Below, in pieces: positions 1 through 11,897 of a stretch of DNA of 64,000 nucleotides. The notes under the pieces were generated by a model. The model was given only the letters and a program-made list of their open reading frames with translations, had not been told where the DNA came from and made no database searches. Location of the stretch: the NCBI GenBank assembly GCA_013350335.1, contig CM023539.1, positions 37,062,631 through 37,126,630 on the forward strand, written 5' to 3'. Numbering within the stretch: the first letter of the stretch is position 1; every line of letters starts with the position of its first letter. A program made the position numbers and the translations under genes. Origin of the DNA: Chimonanthus salicifolius (Eukaryota > Streptophyta > Magnoliopsida > Laurales > Calycanthaceae).

Positions 1-904
1 TATTTTATCTTTACCCTTGATTATTTTAAATATTTATAATTTTTAGTGGTCACAATATTTAAGGTGACTATTTTTATATTCTCACTACTCAGGATTAATC
101 CATCAACAATTTCCTGAAGTGTTTAGAGTATATGATTATCATCCTAAATTTGGTCATTCATTTTTATTAAATTACAAATTTATTTGGTGAAAAAAATTAA
201 AATCAGTCTAAAATGGACATAAGAATTTTAAGTTGATAATGTAAATAGTATACATGTCACAGTGTCGACTTTGTGGACCCAAATGTTGTCGCCATGCACT
301 GAATTTCCCACCAACTTAGGGCCCCACTGCTATCCATTTTTAATGCATTCAAACTATAATTTCTTTAAAAGACATAAAATGCCCTTTTAAGTGTCAAGAT
401 TCCCTTCTCTCTTTCCCTAGTACAGTAGATCAAACTGTATTATTCCATTTGGAAAATATAAAAATAAGTAAATTATATGGGAATTATGGAATTAGAATAA
501 TAAATTATTTTTTCTTAATCGACTATGAAGAAAAAGTGATTAAACTAAAAATAATAAATACATTTGTCAAGCCAAAATACATTATATATTTTTTTGCCAA
601 AACTCACCTATTTCGTCCATAAAATAACTGAAATGAAGTGTTTTGGCCCAAGAAATACATTTATTCATTTCTTATTTTTAATTTAATCTCTTCTTTATAG
701 TTCATTGAGAAACAATAATTTATTTTCTAGTTCCCTGGTTTTAATTTACTATTTTATTATTTTCTCTATTTCTAATTCTAATTTATTATTTTCTTTTATT
801 TTTATAATTCTAGTATTTTAATATAGTTTACTATTTTCCTATTCTTTTTACTTTATTTTTTTATTTTTTATATAATGTTTAAAATATTCATGAAAAATTT
901 GCAA
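1..904. other. AT-rich intergenic DNA at the left edge of unit A
   Basis: No gene is seen. Positions about 285-320 (GCACTGAATTT and neighbours) resemble DNA just upstream of the two lectin kinases (about 23215-23235 and 62588-62610). This suggests that a further kinase copy lies off the left edge. Positions about 465-655 match 63340-63452 near the right edge, which marks the start of a repeated unit. The rest is low-complexity AT. Confidence 0.5.
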
Positions 905-1733
905 AAAACATTATGAAAAATATGACACACAAAATCATACCTCTATTACACCTAAAATTGAATGGTTAAATGAAAGCACTAATTTATTTCTATAAACTCT
1001 CAATTTTTTATTTACCTTAGAACAAAAATTTGGATTAAATAAAAAATTAGAAATGCATTGGATCTAACATTTTGAGCCGAGTTCTTATTCAGTTCTTTCA
1101 AGTCGAGTCAAAAACCTTTTTCGAGTTTTTTGAGACGTTAAAAATTTCAAGGACCATGATATAAAATTTAAATTAACTATTACGTACACAATGATCCAAT
1201 CTAATTCATGCCTACATTCAATCCCTACTCATAACCCATGAACCAACCTCAACATGACTTGTGACCTAGGTTTATTTAACCTAAGTATATGATTTTTGAA
1301 TTAGAACGAGGTAGGTCAATTAATGCACGGGCATCGAACTTGCTAAATTACTAATGTACCTTTCCGGATCAAATTTAAAATTTTAATCACATCCATAGAA
1401 GGCCGCATCACCAATCCAAAATCTCACACAAATCGCATTATTGTAATATTCCCACTTTTAAATAAGCATGTGTTAAATTAGCTATAGGTATATAAGTGAA
1501 ATATATTATTTGTATTATTTTTTATTGAGAGTCAATCAAAATTAGATTAAAATATATAGCTCAAAAATCAAGAAGAAAAGTTATTAATGAATTATAGTGT
1601 AAGTACATTGCAATATTAAACAATAAAAAATTAAAAATAATTAAAGTTATACTGTGAAGGAAGATCATTAATCTATTTAAACTGAGCAATTTTGTCCATT
1701 GGCGAGAATCATCTCTGGGAATTGTCGGGCCCT

Positions 1734-2213
1734 AAGGTTGAAATATCGGCCAATTTATATCGTATCGGCCGATATGTATCGGTATTTTCATACCAAACAA
1801 TATCGGCCGATACGATATGTATCGGCCGTATATACATATTATCGGCCGATATGGCCGATATTCGGTCCAAAATATCGGTCACACTATTAGCCGATATTCA
1901 TAAATATCGGTTTTTAAAAAAAAAAATTTAAAAAAACACCGATACGGTTTTTACACAGTTTTCCACGGTTTTACAATGTTTTTTGCTGTTTTTAACGGTT
2001 TTTTGCGGTTCTCCACGGTTCATCACGGTCCTTCCGATACAGCTTTCACGGTTTTTGCGGTTTTTTGCAGTTTTTTACGGTTCTTCACAGTTTGTCACGG
2101 TTTTTTGGGGTTTTTTCATGGTTCCGATATCGGAGGAGAGAGAAAATGCCGATATCGAAAGGAGAGATAAAATTATCGGCCGATATATCGGCCTGTCCGA
2201 TTTTTAAACCCCT
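1734..2213. repeat. Palindrome-rich repeat (ATCGGCCGAT family), copy 1
   Basis: The 12-mer ATCGGCCGATAT and one-step variants occur many times at both ends. The core is a degenerate run of CGGTTTTT-like words on the plus strand. The ends are roughly inverted: GGTTGAAATATCGG on the left, and AAAAATCGG preceded by GGGGTTT when the right end is read on the minus strand. This suggests a non-autonomous terminal-inverted-repeat element. No target duplication was recognised. Unit B lacks the block at the matching place. Related blocks lie at about 18455-18545, 24751-25260, 27185-27450 and 28180-28300. Confidence 0.55.
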
Positions 2214-2411
2214 GGTCGAGTCCATAGAAATAGACGCAATGCATGAACATGGGTGGGTCTAACTATATTTTTCATATGACGCTTCTTGCAAAATATAATG
2301 TCTATTGAATTTAAAAAGTCATACTTTCTAAATTTTCAATATCAATAATTAAAATAAGGTCTAATATAAATGAATATTTAATTCAATCAAGAAATCAATT
2401 CGAAATGAATT

Positions 2412-2414
<3 letters not shown>

Positions 2415-2491
<77 letters not shown>
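2415..2491. repeat. (AT)n microsatellite
   Basis: An essentially pure AT dinucleotide run of almost 80 bp, flanked by AT-rich unique DNA. It is a likely site of length polymorphism. Confidence 0.95.
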
Positions 2492-2497
<6 letters not shown>

Positions 2498-3104
2498 GAC
2501 GAAGTAAGTATGATTACATATTCTACTACTAGGTAGACAATTTTACATGAACTATTATTTAGACAATGATCCTATTTAATAGAGTTTTTATCATAATGTA
2601 CCACTCTTAAAAGTAAAAGACTATTTTACACTATTTTTTTTAGAAGAGGAAGGAGAGAATAAGAAAAATGATGACAAAATAATATTTTTTTTTTTAAAAG
2701 TGGTGCATCATAGTATAAACTTGTAGTGCACAGATCATTACTCCACTCCAATTCATAATTTTACTTTAAAATTGTAATTTATTAATTTTAACAACGAATC
2801 ATTTATCACTGCAATGATTGAACAGAAGTTTTTCATAAAATACTTTATCCATTTTATCATTTCAGGTGGAGGCACCTCGGTGTAAATGTACGGCTGGATA
2901 TAAATCCATACCTACTGTTTGGAAGGGTATTCTATGTCTTTTACAAAATTGCAGTTAGCATGCATTAAAAGAAGGTGGGATAGTCATAGTATTAAAGTGG
3001 GGAGCAGTGGCACGTGGCAATCCCAATCTCATCCACACGCTTGCTTCAGTGAGAACTTCGACGTGCAGATTTGACTATGACCCAAGGAATGACTACAACG
3101 GTGA

Positions 3105-3440
3105 GAAAGTGATAAATATGGACGAAATTTTTAAATTTGTTATATTTTTATTAGTAAAATATTATTACTGTAGTACTAATATGTATTTATCAGTATGGCA
3201 ATAATGATATGATAAATGGTAATATTGTGATAGTATCACAATAAATTTTTGATAAATTCCTTATTAAGTTTTTTATTTTATTAATACATTCATTTAGTAT
3301 ATTTTTATTATTTTTAAATATAATATTTTCTGCATGATTTTCCTATTAATTTCCTGATAAAAACCTGAGATATTGAAAATATTCTGATATTACCAATTGA
3401 CGTTAATATCCTCATAACGATATTTTTAACAATACATCAG
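3105..3440. repeat. Dispersed ~340-bp AT-rich element (MULE-like family), unit A copy
   Basis: The ends read roughly AAATATGG...CGATATTT, and the interior has alternating GATAAAT/ATTTATC words. The same family occurs at 26362-26702 (with a 9-bp target duplication), at about 43615-43915 (orthologous position in unit B) and inverted at about 31660-31965. It has no coding capacity. Confidence 0.5.
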
Positions 3441-4270
3441 AGTCGAGGTCTTCATGAATTTTTTTAATCGGGATCTTCTTGATTCTTTTTCAAGATCAAG
3501 GTATTCATATGTCTCAATCGACTAATCATTGAAATATGTGCGAATCTTCTTAATTTGGTGGTCACATTATCATAAAATACAATATTAAAAGTCAAAATTT
3601 ATTTTAATTGAATTTTTAAAATTTAAAATCACAAAACTAAAATAATTGTATAAGACTCAAATTTTACATATCAATGTCTATTATTAATCTTTTCATATTT
3701 TAAAAAATATATAATTTATTTTAGTATTTAAAGAATAACGTCCTAAAAAAGAGATTTAAAATGTCTCCCACAAATTTATTATTTTGCTTATGAAATATAA
3801 GTAGGTGTATACCACCGATTAGGTGTGAATCTGTGATGCGTAAATAGTTTTATAAATGACATAATATTAAGAAAACTTTTTCAGATAAACTATGAAAAAT
3901 GCTAGCTTATAATCATCCAAATCTTAAGATTAAAAATTTATATGACTAAATAGTTAGATGAATTTCAAATTTTATCTACTTATTGTTCTTACCTTTTTAT
4001 AAGTTTTACCAATTACAAATAAAATGTATAAACCAGTTAACACTCTAAAAATATATAACCCGCTTAAAACCTCTTTGAAGTACAAAATTGATTTTTTTTT
4101 TCATTTTATTTAGTTTTCTTTTATATGTTCTCAAAAATAAAATAATTGGACCTCAGGACCATATATCATCCTTAGGCCAAAGTTGCTTTAAAAATAAGTT
4201 AGAAAAAACCATCAGGTCGTCTCCATGTTATGAATCCTTCTATGTTTTTTTTTCCCTTGGATTTTGATCA

Positions 4271-4490
4271 AGTCAACAAGTCATGAGATATTAAAGCCTT
4301 TTCATTAATTAAAATTATTTATTAATCAGTAATCTGACACCCATGGTGTTAAAGTCAACAAGTCATGAGATATTAAAACCTTTTCATTAATTAAAATTTA
4401 TTTATTAATGGTAGTCTGACACCCATGGTGTTCAAGTCAACAAGTCATGAGATATTAAACCTTTTCATTAATTAAAATTTATTTTTTATG
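4271..4490. repeat. Tandem triplication, 82-bp unit
   Basis: Units start at 4271, 4353 and 4435 (AGTCAACAAGTCATGAGATA), giving a strict 82-bp period with a partial third unit. Unit B has a single copy (about 49212-49290), so the expansion happened in unit A. Confidence 0.9.
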
Positions 4491-4924
4491 ATCATAGGTA
4501 ATGGGTAATGGTAGCTGTCTAGACTCCTTAGAGAATGTGACCACCTTGACGCCTTTGGATTAAAAGAAAAAGGGTTGAGTCATTCAAATTATCTAATTCT
4601 TTCATTTAATATGCAGATGGAAATAATGCATTGTAGTATTTTTTGACTTCTATTTTTTTATACCCACGTTAATCTGAGCCATCTAAAAAGTTGATTTATG
4701 GTGATAAGGATTGTAAGGTCTAATTTTTTTCTATTTTTTAAAAATATATAATAAGAAAATAAAAAAATTATTGAATTCATTGAAACATGTATCACCTGAT
4801 TTGAGAAAAATGCCTGGCTTCACCGAGATGCATGCTGCTGAGAACATCAGTTCGACTATCAGGGGCAGAGGACCCAATAAACCGCATAATGGAGGTGTTG
4901 GCTGCATCTAACTTAATATGTTAT

Positions 4925-5469
4925 TGTAATACCTTGCCCACCGATGTGGGAGTCCCACATCGGTGAAGAAGGAAAAAGGGTGGGGGTTTATTAGAAGGCC
5001 ACCCCTTGAACTCTTGTAGGATGAGTTTTGGGCCGGGCCATGTGGGCCAGGCCTAAAAGCAAAACTGTGCGGGCTAGTTTGTATGCGAAGTCTAAAGCGG
5101 ATAATTTCTTATAAGTTGAGCCCTAAGCCCTGTGTTCGGGTCGGGTCGTTACAAATTTGGTATCAAAGCCGAGGTTCTACACTCGGACTGTGTGGGCCTT
5201 CCTCCTTCCCTGACGTTGTCGAGCCGGGGGCGGCTCGAGGCTTTAGGGGGGTTGATTGTGATACCTGCCCACCTCGGTGAAAAAGGAAAAAGGGTGGAGG
5301 TTTATTAGAAGGCCACCCCTTGAACTCTTGTAGGACACGTTTTGGGTCAGGCCATGTGGGTCCGGGTCCAAAAGCAAAACCGTTCTGGCTCGCTTGTGTG
5401 CGAGGCCCAAAGCGGACAGTTTCTTACTAAGTTGAGCCCTAAGCCCTGTGTTCGGGTCGGGTCGTTACA
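4925..5469 (+). mobile_element. TRIM retrotransposon with two LTRs
   Basis: Two direct repeats (4925-5153 and 5257-5469) both begin TGT-ATACC and end GGGTCGTTACA. A primer-binding site TGGTATCAAAGC (5158-5169) follows the first LTR and differs by one base from the usual TGGTATCAGAGC complement of initiator tRNA-Met. A G-rich tract precedes the second LTR. The internal region is only about 100 bp and non-coding, which defines a terminal-repeat retrotransposon in miniature. The target duplication is GTTAT (4920-4924) / TTTAT (5470-5474). Unit B keeps the empty site, with TTTAT once, near 50100. It must move using enzymes supplied by other elements. Confidence 0.92.
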
Positions 5470-5474
5470 TTTAT

Positions 5475-5961
5475 ATTAACGTATGACTTATTTGACTCAC
5501 AAAAATTCAAAATAATTTTCTAGAACTAATATTTTTAAGAGTATAAATTTCTCTCTATTCGTTCTCGTCAAGAATGGATGAGATTCCAACCAATCCGACT
5601 ATGGCCCAATCAAGACTCGATTGGACAAAACTGAGAAATTCACAATTGGACTGATGGAGGGAAAGAGGGCCCCACCTTCGAGTGCCATGTCAGTAGCCTC
5701 GTCACCTTCTCATGGGTCCCACTGAGTCTCACACGAGCAATCTAAGAACAACAAGTACTCGTTGGTGCCGTTGGGGTCAGAGAACCACCTTTGGCAACTC
5801 AGTGAAGTTCGGATGGATGTTTCCAGCAGAGAATCAAGGAGAGAGAAGGGTGATCAAAAGGCAGTTGTGCGAAAAGTCAGTTGAGAGAAATAAAAGGGGA
5901 GAAAAGATAAGCCAGCAGAGATATAAGAAAAAAGTAAAGGAAAGAACGTCAGAGGGAAATC
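5475..5961. other. Unit A flanking DNA without a recognised gene
   Basis: This aligns with about 50105-50627 in unit B. A purine-rich stretch (5810-5960) lies just before the Ty3 LTR. The short reading frames here are not conserved in frame between the two units, so no gene is called. Confidence 0.6.
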
Positions 5962-6665
5962 TGATGCATGTCTAAGTTGAATTTCAACAATAGGCCCAGA
6001 TGCAAAGACGTTCCTGTCTATAGAGCCTGCACGACCAATCACTAAATTTATGAAAGGATTTTACCTTGCTATAAGTTAACGGACGAATCTCGTAAAGACA
6101 AGCTTCCCAATAATTTAATTACGTTTGTTGGAAATTAGATTAAGGTCACTTTTAACTAAATTGAATTGAAATACAAAATCGAATTAAAAAAGATAAATAA
6201 AATTGAATTTGGAGTGTGAATCTACATATTCTTTATTGGGAAGCCTTGCAAAACATAAACTCCCACTAGAATTCGAAATTCTCCAAAAATATCAATTGAT
6301 GTGTGAAATTTGAAAATTGCATCCATATCAATAGGAAAAATGCTGTGAAAAGACAAGAATATCCATGCCATCGTTGACCACACCAAGGAGGAATATTTCC
6401 TTTAAATAATCCTGTGAAAAAAGGAGAAAGATATATTCAAGGATATGTTGCCACAATCAAATTGGGCCATGAAAATTTTGGGTCACTCGGCATCCGTTGG
6501 GTCATTGGGCTCGGGCTATGAGAATGAAATGGATAATTAGACAGAGTCCAATTGTGGTTGTTACGATCAAATTGGGTCATAAAAAGCAATGCAATTTCCT
6601 CCACATGATCGAAGTCCACTGACGAGTCCACCGAATGTGAATCATTGGGCCTGATGCCCTCATCG
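5962..6665 (-). mobile_element. 3' LTR of the decayed Ty3 element in unit A
   Basis: On the minus strand it starts near CGATGAGGGCATCAGGCCC and ends CATGCATCA. Its sequence recurs at 15194-17534 in the same orientation, where that LTR is interrupted by another LTR, and at 50628-51420 in unit B. It is shorter than the 5' LTR because an internal segment is missing. No matching target duplication was found: AAATC lies to its left, and GAATT lies to the right of the 5' LTR. Confidence 0.7.
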
Positions 6666-6689
6666 TCTCCTCCCACCTGAGAAGAACTT

Positions 6690-7306
6690 GACCTCGACTT
6701 GGGCTCATCTCCACACTACAAAGGTTCCTCACAGTGGTAAAGCTTCAGATCACCCACATTGAAGGTGTCTTAGATGTTGTAACCGTCCAGTAGATAAACC
6801 TTGCATGCATTGTCATTGATGCAACGCAGGAACTCACAAGGTCCAATGGTCTACTTCTTCAACTTTCCATATTTGTCGATTGGAAATCTATTTTTTCTCA
6901 AATCGAACCACACTAGGTCACCTTATTCAAACCGCACTAGCCGTTTGGTGCGATTCGCATCTGTCTGGAACTTACTATTACTGTCATTGATCCGGACTGT
7001 GACTTCACAGTGCATTCTCTGGATCTTGGCAACACAGTCTTCTGCTGGTTGGCCCTTGAATGGTAAGGGGGCCAGTTCAAGTAGTGAAATGTAGTTAGAG
7101 ACGTACACAACTTGGAATGGGTTGCGCATGGTGGTTCAGCTCTGCGCCATGTTGTATGTGAACTCAGCTTGAGGCAGTACAATGTCCCACTGCCTGTGAT
7201 TGCGGCCAACCTGACTCCGAAGTAAATTATCCAGAGATCGGTTTTCCAATTCTGTATTTCCAGCTGTGTAGGGATGATATGCACTGTAAAAATTTCCCCG
7301 TCCCCA
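6690..7306 (-). pseudogene. Ty3/Gypsy integrase C-terminal fragment (unit A)
   Basis: Read on the minus strand in two frames, the fragment starts at the third catalytic-motif region (AYHPYTAGNTELENRSL, whose Glu would complete the DDE triad). It runs through QWDIVLPQAEFTYN, then NPFQVVYV and a lysine/arginine-rich helix, then GDLVW and the RFP-DKYGKLKK tail typical of Ty3 integrases. Stops and at least one frameshift disrupt it (for example after LVRFE). The catalytic N-terminal half, RNase H and reverse transcriptase are absent, so the parent is an internal-deletion derivative. A nested Copia element abuts it at 7307. Unit B keeps an equivalent fragment at 51860-52440. Confidence 0.85.
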
Positions 7307-10300
7307 TGTTGTAAATTCAACCCACACAAACACAATCTCAAATCACACAACCAAAGACAAGCAATCACACACAAGAAGAAAAACACCGAGAAATACGTGG
7401 TTCGGCAAAATTGCCTACATCTACGGAGTGTGCAACAGAGATTTCACTATGAAGAATAATTACAAAGGACTCCCTTTCCTCTCCACAGACTCTCACACTC
7501 TTTCCTCTCTAATTTCTCTCTTTTCACTGATTCAGTAGTTACATTCAGTTTTCTCTCTCTGCTCTCTTTTTTTTCACTCACTAGCAGTTACTACAGTTCA
7601 CCCACTACACAACAACTGGTACAGTTACAAAAACTGAAAAAAAACTTGTAAAAAAGAAAGTGGGTACACAATTGGGCTCCACTTTTTGAGTTAAAAAACA
7701 ATAAATCTCCACCTTGATGAAAAAATGTCAACCCTCTGAAGAATGTTGCACTGTTTTGTAACTCCCCCACCTGGTGAGAGCTCACCAATCATGGAGACAA
7801 CTTGAGAAAAAAAATGTCTTGTATCTGCACCTATGCATGTTGCATAAGATGCCCATCCCCACGCCCTGGGATGCTCCACCTGTCTTCAATGAGAAGGTGA
7901 GACCAACTTCAAGCCGTGCTTGAACTTGATTGAAGTCACTGGCTTTGATGCTTTGTTCTCTGTGTGGATTTCATCCTTTTCCCCTTTCCATGTTTGCTAT
8001 TACCCGCACCATGGAAATCAGACGGTACCCCACAACCATCTAATGCAAAAGAAACCTTTTTTTCAAAGCCATGTTCGACTTGTTCCTTCCGGGTCCTTTT
8101 ATTCCTTCTTGCAGCCTGACTAGTAGGATCACGCTGCCTATGCCCCGTAACTGTACTCCCTACTAGTGTGTATAAATTTTCTTTTTTCTTTCCCTTCAAA
8201 ACAATCATAGCTCCTTTCACAACTCTAAGAGCTCCACCGTTTGCCTTGAAGGTGAATCCATTTGAATCAAGTGCACCCAAGGAAAATAAATTGTTTTTTA
8301 AATCCAGAACATATCGCACATCACTCAGTGTTCTCACCATCCCATCAAACATTTTGATTTCTACTGTCCCGATCCCAATGGTTTTGCAAGCCTGATCATT
8401 TCCCATTAGGACAGTTTCTCCATTACAAGGTTTGTAACTATCAAACCATTTTCTGTGTGGACTCATGTGATAAGAACAACCTGAGTCTAACGTCCATCTA
8501 TTAGTTAGATGATCTGTACCTATGATGAGTGCAAAGGTAGCCTTATCATCTTCATCTTCTGCATCTCCTTGTGTGACGCTTATTTGATCTGGAGCTTGTG
8601 GATTGCTTCTTTTCTTATACTATTCCATATTGAGCTTTATCAGTAAACAGTCCCGCCTTATGTGTCCTTCCTCTTTACAATAGTAGCACTTGAACTTTCC
8701 AGCACTCTTTTCCTTTGACTTCGACCGTGACGACCTCATATAATCAGAACCTCTGTCAGTTTTTCTCCCTCGCTACTGATTACCCGTAACCACTAACCCG
8801 TCTAAACGATATGAGCCAGATGTTTCACCCGATTCCTTCCTGCGAATTTCTTCACTTAGAATCAAATCTCGAATATCATCATACTTTAATTTCTGACTTC
8901 CTGAAGAACTGTTTACTGCTGTTACAGTGGCATTCCAACTTTCTGGTAGAGAAGACAGAATAATCAAAGCCCTAATCTCATCTTCAAACTTGATCTTCAC
9001 AGAACTCAACTGATTTGTGACTGAGTTGAACTCGTTCAGATGTTCAACCACCGACTCGCCTTCTGACATCTTTAAATTGAATAACCGCCGTATCAGATGT
9101 ACCTTGTTGGAGGTAGATGGTTTCTCATACATATTCGAAAGGGCATCCATCAGACTTTTCGAGGTCGCCTCATTTACTATGTTAAAAGCGACATTCTGAG
9201 ACAGCGTTAATCGAATAATGCCCAATGCCCGTATGTCAAGAAGAGTCCAGTCTTCGTCCTATATTGTATCTGGCCTCGTTCTTGAAAGAGGCAGATGCAT
9301 CTTCATCTGGTACAGATAATCTTCGATCTGCATATTTCAAAATGCAAAGTCTGTGCCATTGAATTTTTCTATCTTTGCCTTTCCTTCTTTCGCCATTGCT
9401 CCCGCACTGAAATTTCCTCACACTGGCTCTATCAAATCTTCAAACTCAAAATCAACACCGGTCATTGTGTAGATCATGTTGCTGTAAACACACAGGCGCA
9501 GACAGATCTGAATTATGAGTCGGGATGACTCCTGAAACCGTAAAACAATCTTGATCGTTGATTTTAACCAACCCTTTACACCGGATTGAAGGGAACTTGG
9601 TCAGTGGAAAAACTCTTTAATCTCTGCCCAGAGAATTGTTCTTTACTCAAGGAGCAAATTTTTCGTATCTTTAGTGCTGAAACATGCACTCTTGGAGTCT
9701 GCACGGACTAGGAAGACTTGAATAGTGCTGCCAGGATCTAACATGCCTTGATCAACACGTTCTCTGTAATGCTGAACCAACCTGTCTCTCAATAGAGTCC
9801 CTTCTCTGGGTTTGCTGGACGCTGCTGCCTCTGAAAAAAAATTTCTTCTTCAAATAGTCTTGCTTTGGGTTTTGCTGCCTTTCAAGGTCATAGATCTGAA
9901 GAGATCTGCTGCTGTAATCGTCCCTGCAGCTTGGCCATCCCACTGGAAAACCCTTTTTTTGTGCTTGCGAACTGTAACTCAGCCCTCTTGCTATGAGAGA
10001 ACAATGCTGCTTGCCTCTTGCCAACAGTCAGATCTAGCCTTTTTGCCACACAAACAAGGATATGGCTAAAATTTGGAACTGATACAACGATGGAATTCAG
10101 CATAGTACCCGATTCCCGCTCTCTGCTCGCTCGAGAAACCCATGATCTGAAATTCCTCCTCTCCCTTTCTGCTCCACCTGCAACTCAGATTGCTACTCCT
10201 CTTCTTCCTCTTCCGTAAACAAAAAAAAAATTGAAACTATCTGCAGTGCCTCTGAAATGCTGCAGGAACAGATCCTTGCAACCTCTTTTGGTAACCCAAC

Positions 10301-11031
10301 GCTGCTACCTAGAGATTTTGTCGTAAAAGAACGTGGAGCTCTCTAAACAACTTGATGTAAGAAAATTGAGAAAATGTTGTGCTATCTTTCTCTACAAACC
10401 GAGAAATCTCCAGCTGTCCCCTTTTCTGAAACCTAGAAAAAAAACAAGAAAAAAAAAAAACTTTCTATCGTGCTCCTTGAAACGACGTAGAACAAATCTG
10501 CTGCTAAAACCTAGCCCAGATTCACTTGAACTGCTTCTTCCAATCTGCTCTCTGCAAATCGAGAGACCTCTTATTGTCTACTAATGATTTGTGATGTTTC
10601 TGGCCCTGAATCCGAACCTTTGCTATGATACCATTTGTTGTAAAATCAGCCCACAAAAACACAATCTCAAATCACACAATCAAAGACAAGCAATCATACA
10701 TGAAAAAGAACACCTAGAAATACGTGGTTCGGTAAAATTGCCTGCATCCACGGAGCGTGCAACAAAGATTTCACTATGAAGAATAATTATAAAGGACTCC
10801 CTTTCCTCTCTACAGACTCTCACACTCTTTCCTCTCTGATTTCTGTCTTTTCACTGATTCAGCAGTTACATTTAGTTTTCTCTCTCTACTCTCTGTTTTC
10901 ACTCACCAGCAGTTGCAACAGTTCACCCACTACACAACAACTGCTATAGTTACAAAAACTGAAAAAAAAAAAACTATAAAAAAGAAAGTGGGTACACAAC
11001 TGGGCTCCACTTTTTGAGACAAAAAACAACA
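7307..11031 (-). mobile_element. Copia (Tnt1-type) retrotransposon, internally deleted
   Basis: LTRs lie at 7307-7703 and 10636-11031 (about 396 bp each, TGTT...AACA). The target duplication is a perfect CCCCA (7302-7306 and 11032-11036). On the minus strand the primer-binding site TGGTATCATAGC (about 10622-10633) follows the 5' LTR, and a purine tract AAGGTGGAGA precedes the 3' LTR. Only gag, protease and the extreme end of pol remain. The 3.7-kb length is well below the roughly 5 kb of complete relatives. Unit B lacks the insertion, where sequence continues across about 52440. Confidence 0.93.
7936..9399 (-). pseudogene. Copia gag-protease reading frame, broken by stops
   Basis: A single minus-strand frame starts at ATG 9399. 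It holds a gag domain (LIRRLFNLKMSEGESVVEHL, then SLPESW near 8940), a zinc knuckle CYYCKEEGHIRRDC near 8640-8700, and a retroviral aspartic protease site LDSGCSYHMSP near 8460-8490. It ends in the pre-integrase segment (VRTLSDVRYVLDLKNNLFSLG). At least four in-frame stops break it: in the early gag FAF*NMQ and TI*DED segments, at GNQ* (8773), and before the protease. After LYTLVGSTVTG the frame joins a basic, unrelated tail. Just downstream (7880-7960) a VTSIKFKHGLKL segment matches the far C-terminus of Copia pol. Integrase, reverse transcriptase and most of RNase H were therefore removed by one internal deletion. Confidence 0.88.
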
Positions 11032-11036
11032 CCCCA

Positions 11037-11897
11037 ACCTGTGCCATAGGTGCAACTAGAAACGACTCATAAACTTATGATGCCCGCATCATTCTCACCA
11101 TCTGAAGGAATCGAGTTTGGGAGGTGCAGGTGTAGCAGGCTCCTGTTTAGACTGCTATGTCTACCGCGTTGCTGTCGTTGAGCACTGGGTCCACCTGTTG
11201 GCTCGGACTTTCTCATGAAGCCATGTGTCCTATCAAACTGCATGTGAAGTTGCAACCGTTCCTGGAAGTTGAAGACCTTTAAATGAGGACTTAGGGCTCA
11301 CCGGTCTGCTGTATACTGATGGGTTGCTTCTCTGAACTTTATGGAGATATCCCTTACATTCTTTTATAATCAAATAGAAAAGAATAGAAATCTCCAACAT
11401 TCAAGTACAAATTGCAACTCCCAATCCAATCTAAAAAAATCACTAAATACCGCTGAAGATTCTGACATGATGAGTTCAGTGTTGAGGTATTGTCCTCTCT
11501 GGTGTCTTCTTCTTTTCGACCATATGTAGAAGTGTCAAAGTCGTTGTCCGCTGAGTGAGCCATCAGATCCATCTGATGAGTGAGATAACTTGACGGTGGG
11601 AGATGTGTCTCTCGTGCATTAATTGTAATGTGAAGCACTACCATCTGCCTCTAAGGCCACACACCGTTTGATGAGAGTCCCCCTGCCGCTTGTCACCATA
11701 CATCCATGTCCATGCAGGCTTTGGGTGTGTTGGAGTGATATTTGGTTCTTGCCTAAACTATTCTGGGTCTTAACCTTCCAGCCATTGAAAGGGGCGGCGG
11801 AACAAGGCAAGAAAAGACACTGGAACCTGGAGATTGAAGACAGTGTGCTATACACAAGCATAAGATCACAACATAGTGAAATCCAGTGCCAACCACG
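11037..11897 (-). mobile_element. Internal region of the decayed Ty3 element (unit A)
   Basis: This resumes the minus-strand Ty3 element after the nested Copia insertion and aligns with 52440-53287. Short minus-strand frames (for example 11067-11255 and 11619-11861) are partly conserved in unit B but carry stops. They may be gag remnants, but I could not identify a defining motif such as a zinc knuckle. Confidence 0.55.

Noticed and set aside
5155..5169. Possible tRNA gene at the TGGTATCA motif
   Set aside because: It is the retrotransposon primer-binding site complementary to a tRNA end. No cloverleaf can be formed around it. The same applies at 33580, 10622 and 55030.
5750..5790. TTGGTGCCGTTGGGG as a Ty3 primer-binding site
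   Set aside because: It is not preceded by an LTR end on the plus strand, and unit B has lost part of it, so the resemblance is probably chance.
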